Part shown: positions 22,861 through 31,108 of the stretch, piece by piece | Numbering within the stretch: position 1 is the first letter of the stretch | Layout: every line of letters starts with the position of its first letter | Assembly (NCBI GenBank): GCA_000969725.1 | Contig: JXSR01S074587.1 | DNA from: Ophiothrix spiculata | Lineage: Eukaryota > Echinodermata > Ophiuroidea > Amphilepidida > Ophiotrichidae | Direction: 5' to 3' (one strand) | DNA: 31,108 bases | Notes under the pieces: generated by a model | Databases searched by the model: none | What the model saw: the letters and a program-made list of their open reading frames with translations, nothing else | What the model was told of the DNA's origin: nothing | Program-made: the position numbers and the translations under genes

Positions 22861-23279
22861 TTGTCTTTTTTATTGTTTCATGTAAGAGTAAACCATAAAT
22901 CATGAAAAGAATACAATTATTTATAGAGTCATTAAGAAAATATGAATAAGTGTAAAGTATATACAAGAAATCAGTTGTTATATGAAACTAATCTAACTTT
23001 CTAACATTTCAACCTCGAGGCGATATTCCTACATTTTAATCTCGAATTGGCTTATTAACCACAAAATAATGTTTGTTACCACTTTCGGATCCATAGGGGA
23101 CGGCGAATGATATTTCATTATGCCGATTGGCGTGATGTCAGCCAGTGAATAGTTTTCACTACTGCTTGCTCAAATCAAGACTGATACATAAAACAATGAT
23201 TAACTGCTTTTTAATTCTGACAATAGTAAACACTTTTTTATATACTAGTACTTATCTTGAGACTATTATACTATTTTAG
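22861..23279. other. No gene or repeat recognised
   Basis: AT-rich sequence between the dispersed repeat and the putative LINE 3' end. I see nothing I can name. Confidence 0.5.
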
Positions 23280-23420
23280 TAGTATTTTATTTCACTTTAT
23301 TCACAATATAATACATAAATATAGTATTAAAAACAATAAAACAATAAAGAACATGACAATGATATTGTGGGAATGGTCAAAAGATCCGAAGGGACCATCC
23401 CCTGAAAAACAAGGGGTAAA
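23280..23420 (-). mobile_element. Putative LINE 3' end (minus strand)
   Basis: Read on the minus strand, this begins GGGGATGGTCCCTTCGGATC, continues through GACCATTCCCACAATATC, and ends in A-rich AATAAAGTGAAATAAAATAC. A hairpin-like GGGATGGTCCC followed by AATAAA repeats is typical of non-LTR 3' ends. It lies downstream of, and in the same orientation as, the reverse-transcriptase remnant at 24180-26150, so it may be its 3' UTR. A second similar A-rich tail at about 23465-23500 suggests a further fragment. Confidence 0.45.
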
Positions 23421-23758
23421 ATAACAAAAACTAAATACAAAAAAAGATAAAAAAATCCCCATTTATTTTATTTCATTTTATTCTTCTTTATCCTGGGTTA
23501 TCCCTTCAATGAAAAGATATATACAAAAACCAAACAAAGCACATAAAGGGGAAGGGGGCACCAAAGTCAACAAAAATCATAATTGGCAATCATGTTGGAT
23601 TTATAAGTTTTTGACTGATTAACATTGTTTTAGACTTGTATCAAGAGAATTGCATAACAGGACCGATTTCTAGTTTCATACTTGGTTATTTTTAATGAAA
23701 TAGTCTGAAAATATACTTGGGAGGCGCTTGGTTTCATGTTTGTACATAAAAATATCTA

Positions 23759-24007
23759 CACTGTTATACTGTTGGGCAATTTTTTAGCGTTGGTTAAACT
23801 ATGAACAACCCAATTGTTGGGTAAATAATATTAACCAACTGTTGATGAAATTTTACCCAATATTTGGGTAATTAGCTAAAACTTTTACCCAACAGTTAGG
23901 TAATTAGCCAACATTGTACGCAACGTTGGTAATTATTTACCCAGAAGTTGGGTTGTTCATAGTTGAACCAACGTTGGGTAAATTATTTGCCCAACGTTCT
24001 AACAGTG
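23759..24007. mobile_element. Palindromic TA-flanked MITE, copy C (249 bp)
   Basis: Third family member, with the same 5' end CACTGTTATACTGTTGGGCA and 3' end CTAACAGTG. It is flanked by TA duplications at 23757-23758 and 24008-24009. It lies within the stretch between the LINE RT remnant and the putative LINE 3' end, so it may have inserted into the LINE. Confidence 0.9.
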
Positions 24008-24179
24008 TAGTTCCAGTTTAAATGTATCACATACGTTTAAAACATTGTGTTTTTAACAATGGTCCTGTGTGGGCTCTGTAATGCTCACATGAAATTGTTC
24101 GGATAGCCTATTTTTGTAATTTTATAACTTTTTCTAAATAGGGTTTACATGTATTACCCCCAATGAGAATACAATTATT

Positions 24180-26150
24180 TATCTCGTTTAATTCTACTCA
24201 TTTTTGAAGCGATGTCTGGATCTGGATACAACAAAGTATTATCATCTGCAAATAATATTATATCAAAAGTGAAGCACTAGCTACTATATCATTTACATAA
24301 AGTATAAATAACAATGGTCCCAAGATGGATCCTTGTGTGACGCCACATGTTGTACATTTAAATCCCGAATCACAAGATTGATAAATTGTTTTCTGTTTTC
24401 GAGATAACTCTTAAACCATCCTAATACGATACCCCTAAATCCATAATACTCAAGTTTATGTATTAATATACCGTGATCAATGGTATTGAAGGCCTTTGAT
24501 AGGTCAAGAAAAATACCTAGTGTACTTTCGTTTAGTTCTACAGACTTAGTTATGTTGTCCACAAGTTCAATAATTGCCATTTGAATTGAATAGTTGGGTC
24601 TAAAACCAAATTACAAAAATAAACCGTTATAATCTTGATAATTTCACCGGCAACAACAGGTTTTATAAACATACATTTTTGATTGGCTCTTGTAAGGTAC
24701 TCGTAGTAATCCTTACCTTAGTGCTGAATGTTTGATGATAATTTAGGTCCAATATTGACGAAAAAGTCATTAAATGCATTTGATATCTTTACTGGTTCAC
24801 AGATGTTTTCATCAGTATCTGATTTGAATTTATTAGGATGATTATTATTTTTACTACGTCCAATCACAGAATTGATTGTTTTCCATGTCTCTTTAATATC
24901 GTTTTTAGTATTTTTGATTTTTTTTATAATAATATTCTCTCTTACACTTACGAATAAGGCAATTTAGCTTATTACCTATATGTCTTGAATTTTTGATTTC
25001 GTATGTAGTTGGGACATTGTAGATTATTTGTTTGAATGTTTTTTTTAATAGTCCTTTAGTAAACCAAGGGGACTGAGGAGTCACTCGTCTATTTATACGA
25101 CATTTTCTTAACGGAATGCAATCATTATACAATTCATTAATTTATCTAGAAAATTGTCATAGTCCAGGTTAACATCACAACCGTGTAGTATGTCATTCCA
25201 ATTTACCTCAGATAGTTTCAATTTGAATCTAGATACATTATCATCTGTAAAGTTTCTCATATATAAAACATTTCTGTCATCTTTCATTTCTAATTTTTTG
25301 TTATTGCTTTTTATCTCAGTCATCAAGATTGTAGATCAGATATGTCTGTTGTAAGAATTGCAGATTTTAAAGGACTACTACACTCTAAAAAAGTTGTGTT
25401 AAAAAGGGAACATGGTTAACAGGTTGGGTTAAATTTTGCAAAATGTTGGGTAAAATTTGACACAATGTTGGGTAATGGTGCACGTTTTACCCAACATTGT
25501 GTCAAATTTTACCCAACATTGTGCAAAATGTAACCCAACCTGTTAACCATGTTCCCTTTTTAAAACAACTTTTTTTAGAGTGTACAATTAGTAAGAACAT
25601 TGTCAATTAAAGTAGCAGTTGTTCTGGTTATTCTTGTAGGCTTTAGAATTGATGGGATCATACAATGAGAGTATATCAAATCAAGGTAATGATGTGTTTG
25701 GCGGTCACTGTCGTCTTTAAGTAAGTCGATGTTGAAGTATCCCTTTATAAAGCATTCCTTTTTCTCTTTACTAATAATTTACAAGATAGGATCGAATTCA
25801 TATGTAAACTTATCTATTGCGGTATGTGCTCTGTAAACAACGCCAATCAAAGATTTCTTGGCATTGACTATTTTCGTTGTCAATAAAACAACATTCAAAA
25901 TTGGAGTTGGCTTCACATAAATCTTTTCGTACTTTGTATTTGGCATCAGAAGATATATACATACCAACGCCACCAGATTTTCGACCAATTCTGTCAATGT
26001 GTTCAAATTTGTAACCTTGCATATTGAACTATTCGCATTGTTTATCTTTTAAATGGGTTTCAAATTTGTGATTAAATGTTTTTAGACACAATTGGAGTTT
26101 TTCAAAGTTTTTATTCTGACTTCTTATGTTAACATTAAGTAAGGTAAAGT
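24180..26150 (-). pseudogene. Decayed non-LTR retrotransposon (LINE) ORF2: endonuclease, linker, reverse transcriptase
   Basis: Reading on the minus strand from 26150: an endonuclease start (LNVNIRSQNKNFEKLQ), then an ETHL block and GYKFEHIDRIGRKSGGVGMY (about 26020-25950). A linker follows at 25326-24905, including PWFTKGLLKK. The reverse transcriptase begins near 24580 with GIFLDLSKAFNTIDHGILIH and GWFKSYLENRKQF, then GVTQGSILGPLLF in another frame (about 24345-24310) and the catalytic FADDNTLLY block (about 24260-24230). The parts are in different frames and interrupted by stops, and a MITE sits at 25381-25582, so it is inactive. The motif set fits the CR1/L2/Jockey-like group; exact clade is undecided. 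Confidence 0.92.
25381..25582. mobile_element. Second-family TA-flanked MITE inside the LINE (202 bp)
   Basis: Ends are CACTCTAAAAAAGTTGTG and its inverse (...CAACTTTTTTTAGAGTG), flanked by TA at 25379-25380 and 25583-25584. The arms are about 95 bp each and nearly perfect, with the centre at about 25481. The interior repeats TTGGGTAA-type units (ATGTTGGGTAAAATTTGACA and its inverse). It separates the endonuclease and linker parts of the LINE, so it inserted after the LINE. Confidence 0.9.
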
Positions 26151-26199
26151 TTTGACTATGTTTTTTCAACATAGTTTTTACTATCGCCATCGTGGGAAG

Positions 26200-27777
26200 T
26201 CGAAATTTGTATGCTATACAAAAACAGGTTGGTAATAATTTTTAGTGTTGTATTATGATTGCCAAATAAAACACACACTTACATGTGTCAATTCATTTTA
26301 AAATCATGATATAATAACACCTATGGTATAATACAGACTGTATCATAACTAAAACCACTCTAATCATAGTATGAAACAAAAATACGAAGGAATATCAACA
26401 AGATCACCCAGTAGGGGAGAAGCTATATCAATTTTGTCAGGATGGACACTCGTCCTTATGTATATCATAGCGCAAAAATGAATATTTTCTATATAGGTGG
26501 CCATAGAATTCAACAACCTGCCTCCGCTAACCAGATAAACTGCATGGAAAAATCTATGATTCTTGGCGTGCTTAAATTTCTGCATTTGAAGAGTCACAGC
26601 CCAGTAATTCTATGATGACATGCTAAAAGTTAAGATGTTTGATACCATAGTATTGATTACGATCTCCTCTTTCCATTGACTCCACATCTTTGGAAATCGG
26701 TCAACAAATGACGTCAAAATGACGTAATAAAGCATGACCGACCTTGAAAAGGTTGATTTTTAGTGAAATACAATGCAATTTTTTTGGGCTAAAAGAGGAC
26801 CTCTACAATGTTGGTCTGTGGACAGTTAGTTTTAAGTGTGAGAAATGTGTTACTTTGCACAGTGACTATGTAAAGATGACTGAAGGTCTATTAATAAAAT
26901 TATGCTGCTGGCTGTATTTCTTCTTGCTGATCTTTAAAACCTCTCCGTTAATATCATAAATGATGTTTCCTTTTCTTATATCCTGTTTGAATAAACATGA
27001 AAAAGCAGATTTTTTTGATAAACTTTCTTTCATTTTTCTGAAATGATCCAAGTTTAAAATAAAGCACGCGAATTGTTTGATTGTCTGTGTTTGCAACCAA
27101 GAAAACAACAATAAGAATAACAAAAACAACAATAATAAAGAATTGTTGTATATTATAAGCACACCTTTTTTTTTTATTTAAACACTGGTTTTACACAGCC
27201 ATAAACCATACCATACCATAAACAATCATTGCAAAAGAAGATTGCAGTATGTACAATTATTAGATAGAACTATGACCATGAAACAACTCACATTTCTGAA
27301 AATTGCGTCTTAATGTATACAAAAAAAACTATTTCATAAAACGGTTTAGACAGTGCACCAGCAAAACCATACATTTACTGAAAAGCAAATTATAGGGTTT
27401 TTTTTTTTTTGGGGGGGGGGGGTGGTTAGGGGTTAGTTCTGTAATATTATATTCAAAATTCAAAATTAGTGGAGAATTTAGTCCAAAAAGGGATTTTATT
27501 GTACCCTACCTGAAATGACATGCTTGTTATACAAGCGATATATCAAGAACACCTCCTTCAGAATAGAATATTATGCTTGGGGTTCTGCTCACCCATGGAC
27601 TTTTTAAAGATGTGTTCTAATATCCGTGTCCCTGTATACGCCACCGTGCACTTGTATTAACCAATCAAGGGGATCAGACTGGCTATAATGACTAATTAAG
27701 GGTAAAGGGAATCCATCTGCTCAGGAAAATGTGAAACCTAACTATTTTTTAATCATGAAAAGATAAATAGTTTCTAC
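26200..27777. other. Gene-free stretch
   Basis: There is no recognisable coding sequence. Open frames at 26364-26597 and 26866-27162 (minus) and 26744-26959 (plus) have no familiar domain and biased, repeat-like composition. A T13 run followed by a G12 run lies at 27398-27422. Two CRE-like sites are at 26709-26727. Confidence 0.55.
26709..26727. promoter_or_regulatory. Two adjacent CRE-like sites
   Basis: TGACGTCA (26709-26716) is a perfect CREB/ATF palindrome, and TGACGTAA (26720-26727) is a variant three bases further. No start site can be assigned to them. Confidence 0.25.
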
Positions 27778-27865
27778 TGCCTTTGCGGGGACTCGAAGCA
27801 TGGATTATGGCAGGGGTTAGTCATGCATTACGAAGCGAGGGATCTACCGCTGAGCTATCAAGGCA
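27778..27865 (-). pseudogene. tRNA-derived relic (tRNA-like sequence or SINE head)
   Basis: On the minus strand the 88 bases begin TGCCTTGATAGCTCAGCGG and end GCTTCGAGTCCCC...AAAGGCA. TAGCTCAGCGGTAGA matches the internal A box and GCTTCGAGTCC the B box of tRNA promoters. Six base pairs of an acceptor stem (TGCCTT/AAGGCA) can form. CTTCGTAA resembles a threonine (CGT) anticodon loop, but the anticodon and T stems pair poorly and the molecule is about 15 bases too long. It is therefore more likely a decayed tRNA or the head of a SINE than a working gene. Confidence 0.55.
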
Positions 27866-28307
27866 GCGTTGAGATCATGAACTAAAATCTGAAACATAAA
27901 CATTAGAATGCCGTATTTTTCTTTTGTTTACATAAACATTTCAAATTTTTGCCTCATTGGAATGCTCAATTTGTAAGTAAATTATGCGTATATCAGACAA
28001 AATGTAGATAATGCAGATCAGGTACTTAAAACAGGCAATTCACAGCTCAAACAGGGCGAACTCAGAGTCGTTATTCATGTCCAGATTTTCGGGCAAAACA
28101 ACGCGGGTTTGTTACATTATCATTCAAAATCAACTCAGCATATTTATAAAAAAATGTTTGTAATTCAATAAGAAGTATCAAGCCTACAATCTGTCAAAAT
28201 TTAAAACCAGTCGAATTGTTCGAACATCATGAAATTATGAGGTTTCGGCGAAAAAGGGTCAACTTTTTCGAAGTAGTCTTTAGGCGTATTACATTATCTC
28301 CAAGAGC
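27866..28307. other. No gene recognised; downstream flank of the LGR gene
   Basis: AT-rich sequence without exon-like content between the tRNA relic and the 3' end of the minus-strand receptor gene. Confidence 0.5.
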
Positions 28308-28313
28308 TTTATT
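28308..28313 (-). terminator. Candidate polyadenylation signal of the LGR gene
   Basis: AATAAA on the minus strand, about 100 bases downstream of the stop codon at 28414. It is the first canonical signal after the stop, implying a short 3' UTR. No transcript evidence is available. Confidence 0.55.
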
Positions 28314-28413
28314 TGATCTTTTATCTGGTAAATCCATCTGAGGTACAAATTTAGGTTTTAGAAAACACATGATAGTCACACCACTGTGACATATGGAATC
28401 TGGGCTAGTCCCT

Positions 28414-29758
28414 TTAACTCATGTCGCCTTTAAATGTAGTCATGTTGGTCTTCTTCTTTGGACCTATAGTTGCATACTCACACCCATCTTGAAACTCTAT
28501 TGTATGTTTTTGCAGTCCATTTAACGTGTCCCGTAATTCGTTTGCATCCACATATCCGTAATTCATAAACTCACCCTCGGGAACATCCGATTCTGAATGC
28601 GAGGAGTTATTGTTCATATACTTTAAATTTAGCGATTCCTGTGAGTTACCCGTAAAACCATTCTTATTTATCTTCGTTTCGCCTCTACTTGGATGTGTTT
28701 CATTACTGTCTAGCGGCGTTAGATACAGTGTGATAACATAAATAAGTGGACCAAAAGCGGACCCAAGTGGAAGAATAAAAAGCACAGTAGATGAGTGAAT
28801 TTTTATCATGATCACATAGCCTGGATCCGCAGTTTGTAAACAGACTATTATAATCCAACAGACGACCGTTAGAAGAGAAATTGGCGCCAAACGTATACAA
28901 AATTTAATTTCATCTGAATACATCATCGGATTTGAGCGATATTTTTTAACACCAAAATAGATGATTGATATTGTAAGACAGGTTATTAGAGTAACACATA
29001 ATGAGTTTAGCACATAAAAGACGGTTGAGATAAAATTCCATGCTACCGTATCGCTTTGATTAAAAACGGGAAGATCGAACTGAAACTGGTTTGTACCTGG
29101 AATATCAACTGACACCGTGTATTTATTTGGTTTAACAAAGTACGGAATGCTAAAACAGACCCCCGATAAACCGAAATTATTATTCTGTTCTGGTCCAATC
29201 AAATTCACAAATACCGTGCTCAGAATGATGCAAACACACCAAATACACACAGAGCAGCCAGCTGCAGAACGTCTTGTTAATCTCAACATCTTAAGACGAT
29301 CAAAACATAACGTGAACCTATCAAAACAAAGTAATAGCAAAATACCAAGAGATGTCTCGGAGGATAAGAAAGCTAAAAAGGCTGCCGTGTAACACGTTGA
29401 ACTAGACTGCCATCTTCGAGAAAGTCTTTGATACTCTTCACCAAGCATCGAATCTTTTATAGCAATAATTAACAAGTAGATCCCCATGAACACATATGTA
29501 CAGGATAGATTGATAATCAATATATATTGTACAGGAATTGTTCTAAATTTGATATATTTATACACGTTATAAATAACTAATGCGATGATAAGACTTAAGT
29601 TTGCAATTAAAGCAATAAAACCTAAAAAGTAAGTGATAAATCTGAAGCCGGCATTTCCAAGCAATGTACCACATTCATTCACTGAGTAAGACGCCATTAA
29701 AGATACGCAGGATACTGAATCTTGGATGTCGCAACAGAGTCTCTTGTCGTCGACGTAT
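28414..29758 (-). CDS. LGR-type (leucine-rich-repeat) GPCR, terminal exon: hinge, 7TM and cytoplasmic tail
   Basis: The open frame has a Met at 29697 (427 residues to the stop), but coding continues upstream in frame to a splice acceptor (TTTTTTTCTCTTTTTAG) ending at 29759. The added residues include YVDDKRLCCD, a hinge signature of LRR-bearing receptors, so 29697 is not the true start. Counting from that internal Met: CGTLLGN (9-15) precedes TM1 (18-46), TM2 with MGIYLL (57-82), TM3 with FDRF (103-128), TM4 (147-166), TM5 (220-249), TM6 (266-288) and TM7 with GPLIY (296-325). C102 and C181 can form the usual disulphide. The pattern GIYLLIIAIKD...W...C...SSE matches glycoprotein-hormone/relaxin-type LGRs, which couple hormone binding on the ectodomain to G proteins. 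A ~100-residue Ser/Asn-rich tail ends the protein. The exact subtype and ligand are unknown. Confidence 0.9.
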
Positions 29759-30964
29759 CTAAAAAGAGAAAAAAATAATGGAGATTATATTTTTGTATCT
29801 AGAAACACTAAGTAATCATCAGGGATCAGCGCCCTCACTTTTTGAGGATACAGGATGTAGTGACCTGACCTTAGCAACCAGGTCACGATATCCGGTGTCT
29901 TGTGTTTCATTAGTTTTATGCATTTATGGCGATTTATTTCATGATGTTACAAAATATGGCATTAAAGTTAGTGTTTTATTATAAATTTCTGAGTGTTTAG
30001 CTGATCCCAAAGTAAGTATATTTCTTCAAAATTGTTGACATACTGTGACATTTTCTGTTCCATCAACATTAATATTGTGTTTGTTTGTAATACTCTCGTG
30101 TTTGACACATCAAAGTGCGCAAAAATGAAATGCATGACTGTTTATGATTAATTAAAAAGAGACTACGAAAAGATCATTGTATCATCTGTTTTAAGTCGAA
30201 CCATTGGCAGTTTAATACCTTCACTGGTAACAAGATTTGATACACTGCAGCTTTCTTTGGTTGCATATTTTATTATGAGATACCTGCAAAAAAGGGGTTA
30301 TTCTATCTTAGTCTGCAATTATAATCTACTGCTGTCTGCTGATGACCTTTCTGTTCAAAGTGTGTCTTATGATACACCTTGCAGAACTGTATTATTGTAC
30401 TGCCGATTCTTAAGGTGACTTACCACAGAAACGGTGTCGGACACGAGTGAGCTGATATCAGCGGTGTTGGACACAATTTCAAAGTATTTTAATATCCCGG
30501 GCATTTAGCGTACTTTTTGGCGTAACGTATCTTGCGCTTTAATAAAACGCTATCTTACACGTGCGTCATCATTTTTATATTCACGCATAAGACTATGCGC
30601 GTTGCCCCTGACGGCGCAGGGCTCAAAGCGCATCAGTCATTGCTAAAAAATGCTATTTTTTTGCTTAATTTTGCTTAATATCTTAAAAAATAAGTCGGTG
30701 ACCATATTTTTAATTACGTTTTTTAAAGAACTATATAAGGACTAAATCACTAAAACATATGTGAAATAGAGAGAAAAAATAGTGCCGTTTTTTAATTATA
30801 AGTGTTGTTGTCTTATTTATTTTGATTTTACCATAGAAGTCAATGGTGAACCCCTTTTGTATTTTCAGAAATGTGATCAGCACATAAGAAAACACCATAT
30901 ATCAAAAAAATAAGAAAAACAAATAGAGGAATAACTGTGCTAAGCCACGTTAATGGTAACTTAC
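29759..30964 (-). other. Intron of the LGR gene (phase 2)
   Basis: The donor GTAAGT (30964-30959) is the perfect consensus and the acceptor has a long pyrimidine tract before AG (29760-29759). It splits a codon as GT|A (Val), which restores ...LPRLKT-V-YVDDKRLCC. LGR-family introns are characteristically phase 2. The 1206-bp intron has no other convincing exon and holds a small cluster of palindromes at 30434-30474. Confidence 0.85.
30434..30474. repeat. Cluster of short palindromes in the LGR intron
   Basis: GTGTCGGACAC (30434-30444), GCTGATATCAGC (30451-30462) and GTGTTGGACAC (30464-30474) lie within 41 bases. The outer two are near-identical and each is self-complementary or nearly so. 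They may be a regulatory cluster or the remains of a short inverted-repeat element. Confidence 0.4.
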
Positions 30965-31051
30965 ACTGTCTTCAGACGAGGAAGGTGAATAATATGATCA
31001 CTAGTGAGTGGAGAGTTGATATCAATGAGTGGGTCTCCTTTCACAATTACC
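30965..31051 (-). CDS. LGR-type GPCR, leucine-rich-repeat exon
   Basis: This 87-base exon is bounded by ATTTCACAG before 31051 and GTAAGT after 30965. It reads VIVKGDPLIDINS...HIIHLPRLKT, a leucine-rich repeat of the form I.V.GDPLI.I......LPRLKTL, the usual last repeat before the hinge. It enters and leaves in phase 2, so it joins the terminal exon without a frame change, and 87 is a multiple of 3 as expected for LRR exons. It is too short to appear as an independent open frame. The remaining ectodomain exons and signal peptide must lie right of the window. Confidence 0.85.
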
Positions 31052-31108
31052 CTGTGAAATGTATTTCAACAAATATGTTATGAACACAATAATGCAGCAA
31101 TCTTATCT
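31052..31108 (-). other. Start of the next upstream LGR intron
   Basis: Sequence preceding the LRR exon's acceptor, cut by the window edge. The AG is at 31053-31052 and the pyrimidine tract is only moderate. Confidence 0.6.

Noticed and set aside
26364..26597. 77-codon minus-strand frame
   Set aside because: No recognisable domain, no splice context and no neighbouring exon; may be a piece of a dispersed repeat but cannot be supported.
27398..27422. T13 followed by G12 homopolymer
   Set aside because: Simple low-complexity tract; no telomere-like periodicity and no other structure around it.
29117..29392. 91-codon plus-strand frame and 28703-28900 minus frame
   Set aside because: Shadows of the receptor exon in other frames.
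30225..30283. Candidate minus-strand exon in the LGR intron with TTTTTTGCAG acceptor and a GTGAAG donor
   Set aside because: Its 59-base length is not a multiple of three, so including it would shift the frame between two exons that already join perfectly in phase 2; the translation has no leucine-rich-repeat pattern.
1..31108. CRISPR arrays, operons, rRNA genes or phage-type modules
   Set aside because: The repeats are transposons, microsatellites and a tandem duplication; genes are spliced and animal-type, with no prokaryotic signals.

Overview
The window is eukaryotic, from an animal and most probably an AT-rich marine invertebrate. It has GT-AG splicing, a metazoan RING/B-box/coiled-coil/NHL (TRIM-NHL) gene, an LGR-family 7TM receptor gene, a decayed animal LINE and several short inverted-repeat DNA transposons (MITEs). 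I cannot place it to species or phylum. About 80 % of the window is non-coding.

Layout. (1) 1-15222 is a tandem duplication. Copy 1 (1 to about 7917) and copy 2 (8436 to about 15222) are collinear and separated by a 518-bp spacer holding a near-perfect foldback element. A third, roughly 240-bp partial copy of the unit's right end follows at 15249-15490. Divergence is patchy: about 4.6-5.5 kb of copy 1 is almost identical to copy 2, while other parts are full of indels. Copy 1 carries a Harbinger-like MITE whose empty target site is kept in copy 2. Copy 2 contains a 50-N gap flanked by the same 95 bp on both sides, probably an unmerged assembly overlap. No protein-coding exon is supported in this block. 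It does contain a palindromic composite site (two TCACGTGA boxes and a TGAGTCA) kept in all three copies. (2) 15490-18477 is gene-poor. (3) 18478-20685 (minus) is an intronless TRIM-NHL gene. (4) 20686-26200 is a repeat cluster: three copies of one palindromic TA-flanked MITE, a second MITE family sharing its internal TTGGGTAA motif, and a minus-strand LINE broken by stops, frameshifts and MITE insertions. (5) 26200-28400 is gene-poor, with a tRNA-like relic. (6) 28414 to beyond 31051 (minus) is the 3' end of an LGR-type receptor gene. One leucine-rich-repeat exon and the large terminal hinge/7TM/tail exon are joined by a phase-2 intron, and the 5' exons lie outside the window.

The two host genes are on the same strand but have no visible functional link. 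The most notable points are: the LGR gene model assembled from splice signals, with unusual substitutions at positions that appear to match D2.50, P6.50 and N7.49; the repeated palindromic E-box/AP-1 element; the non-uniform divergence of the duplication; and the two MITE families with a common core motif.
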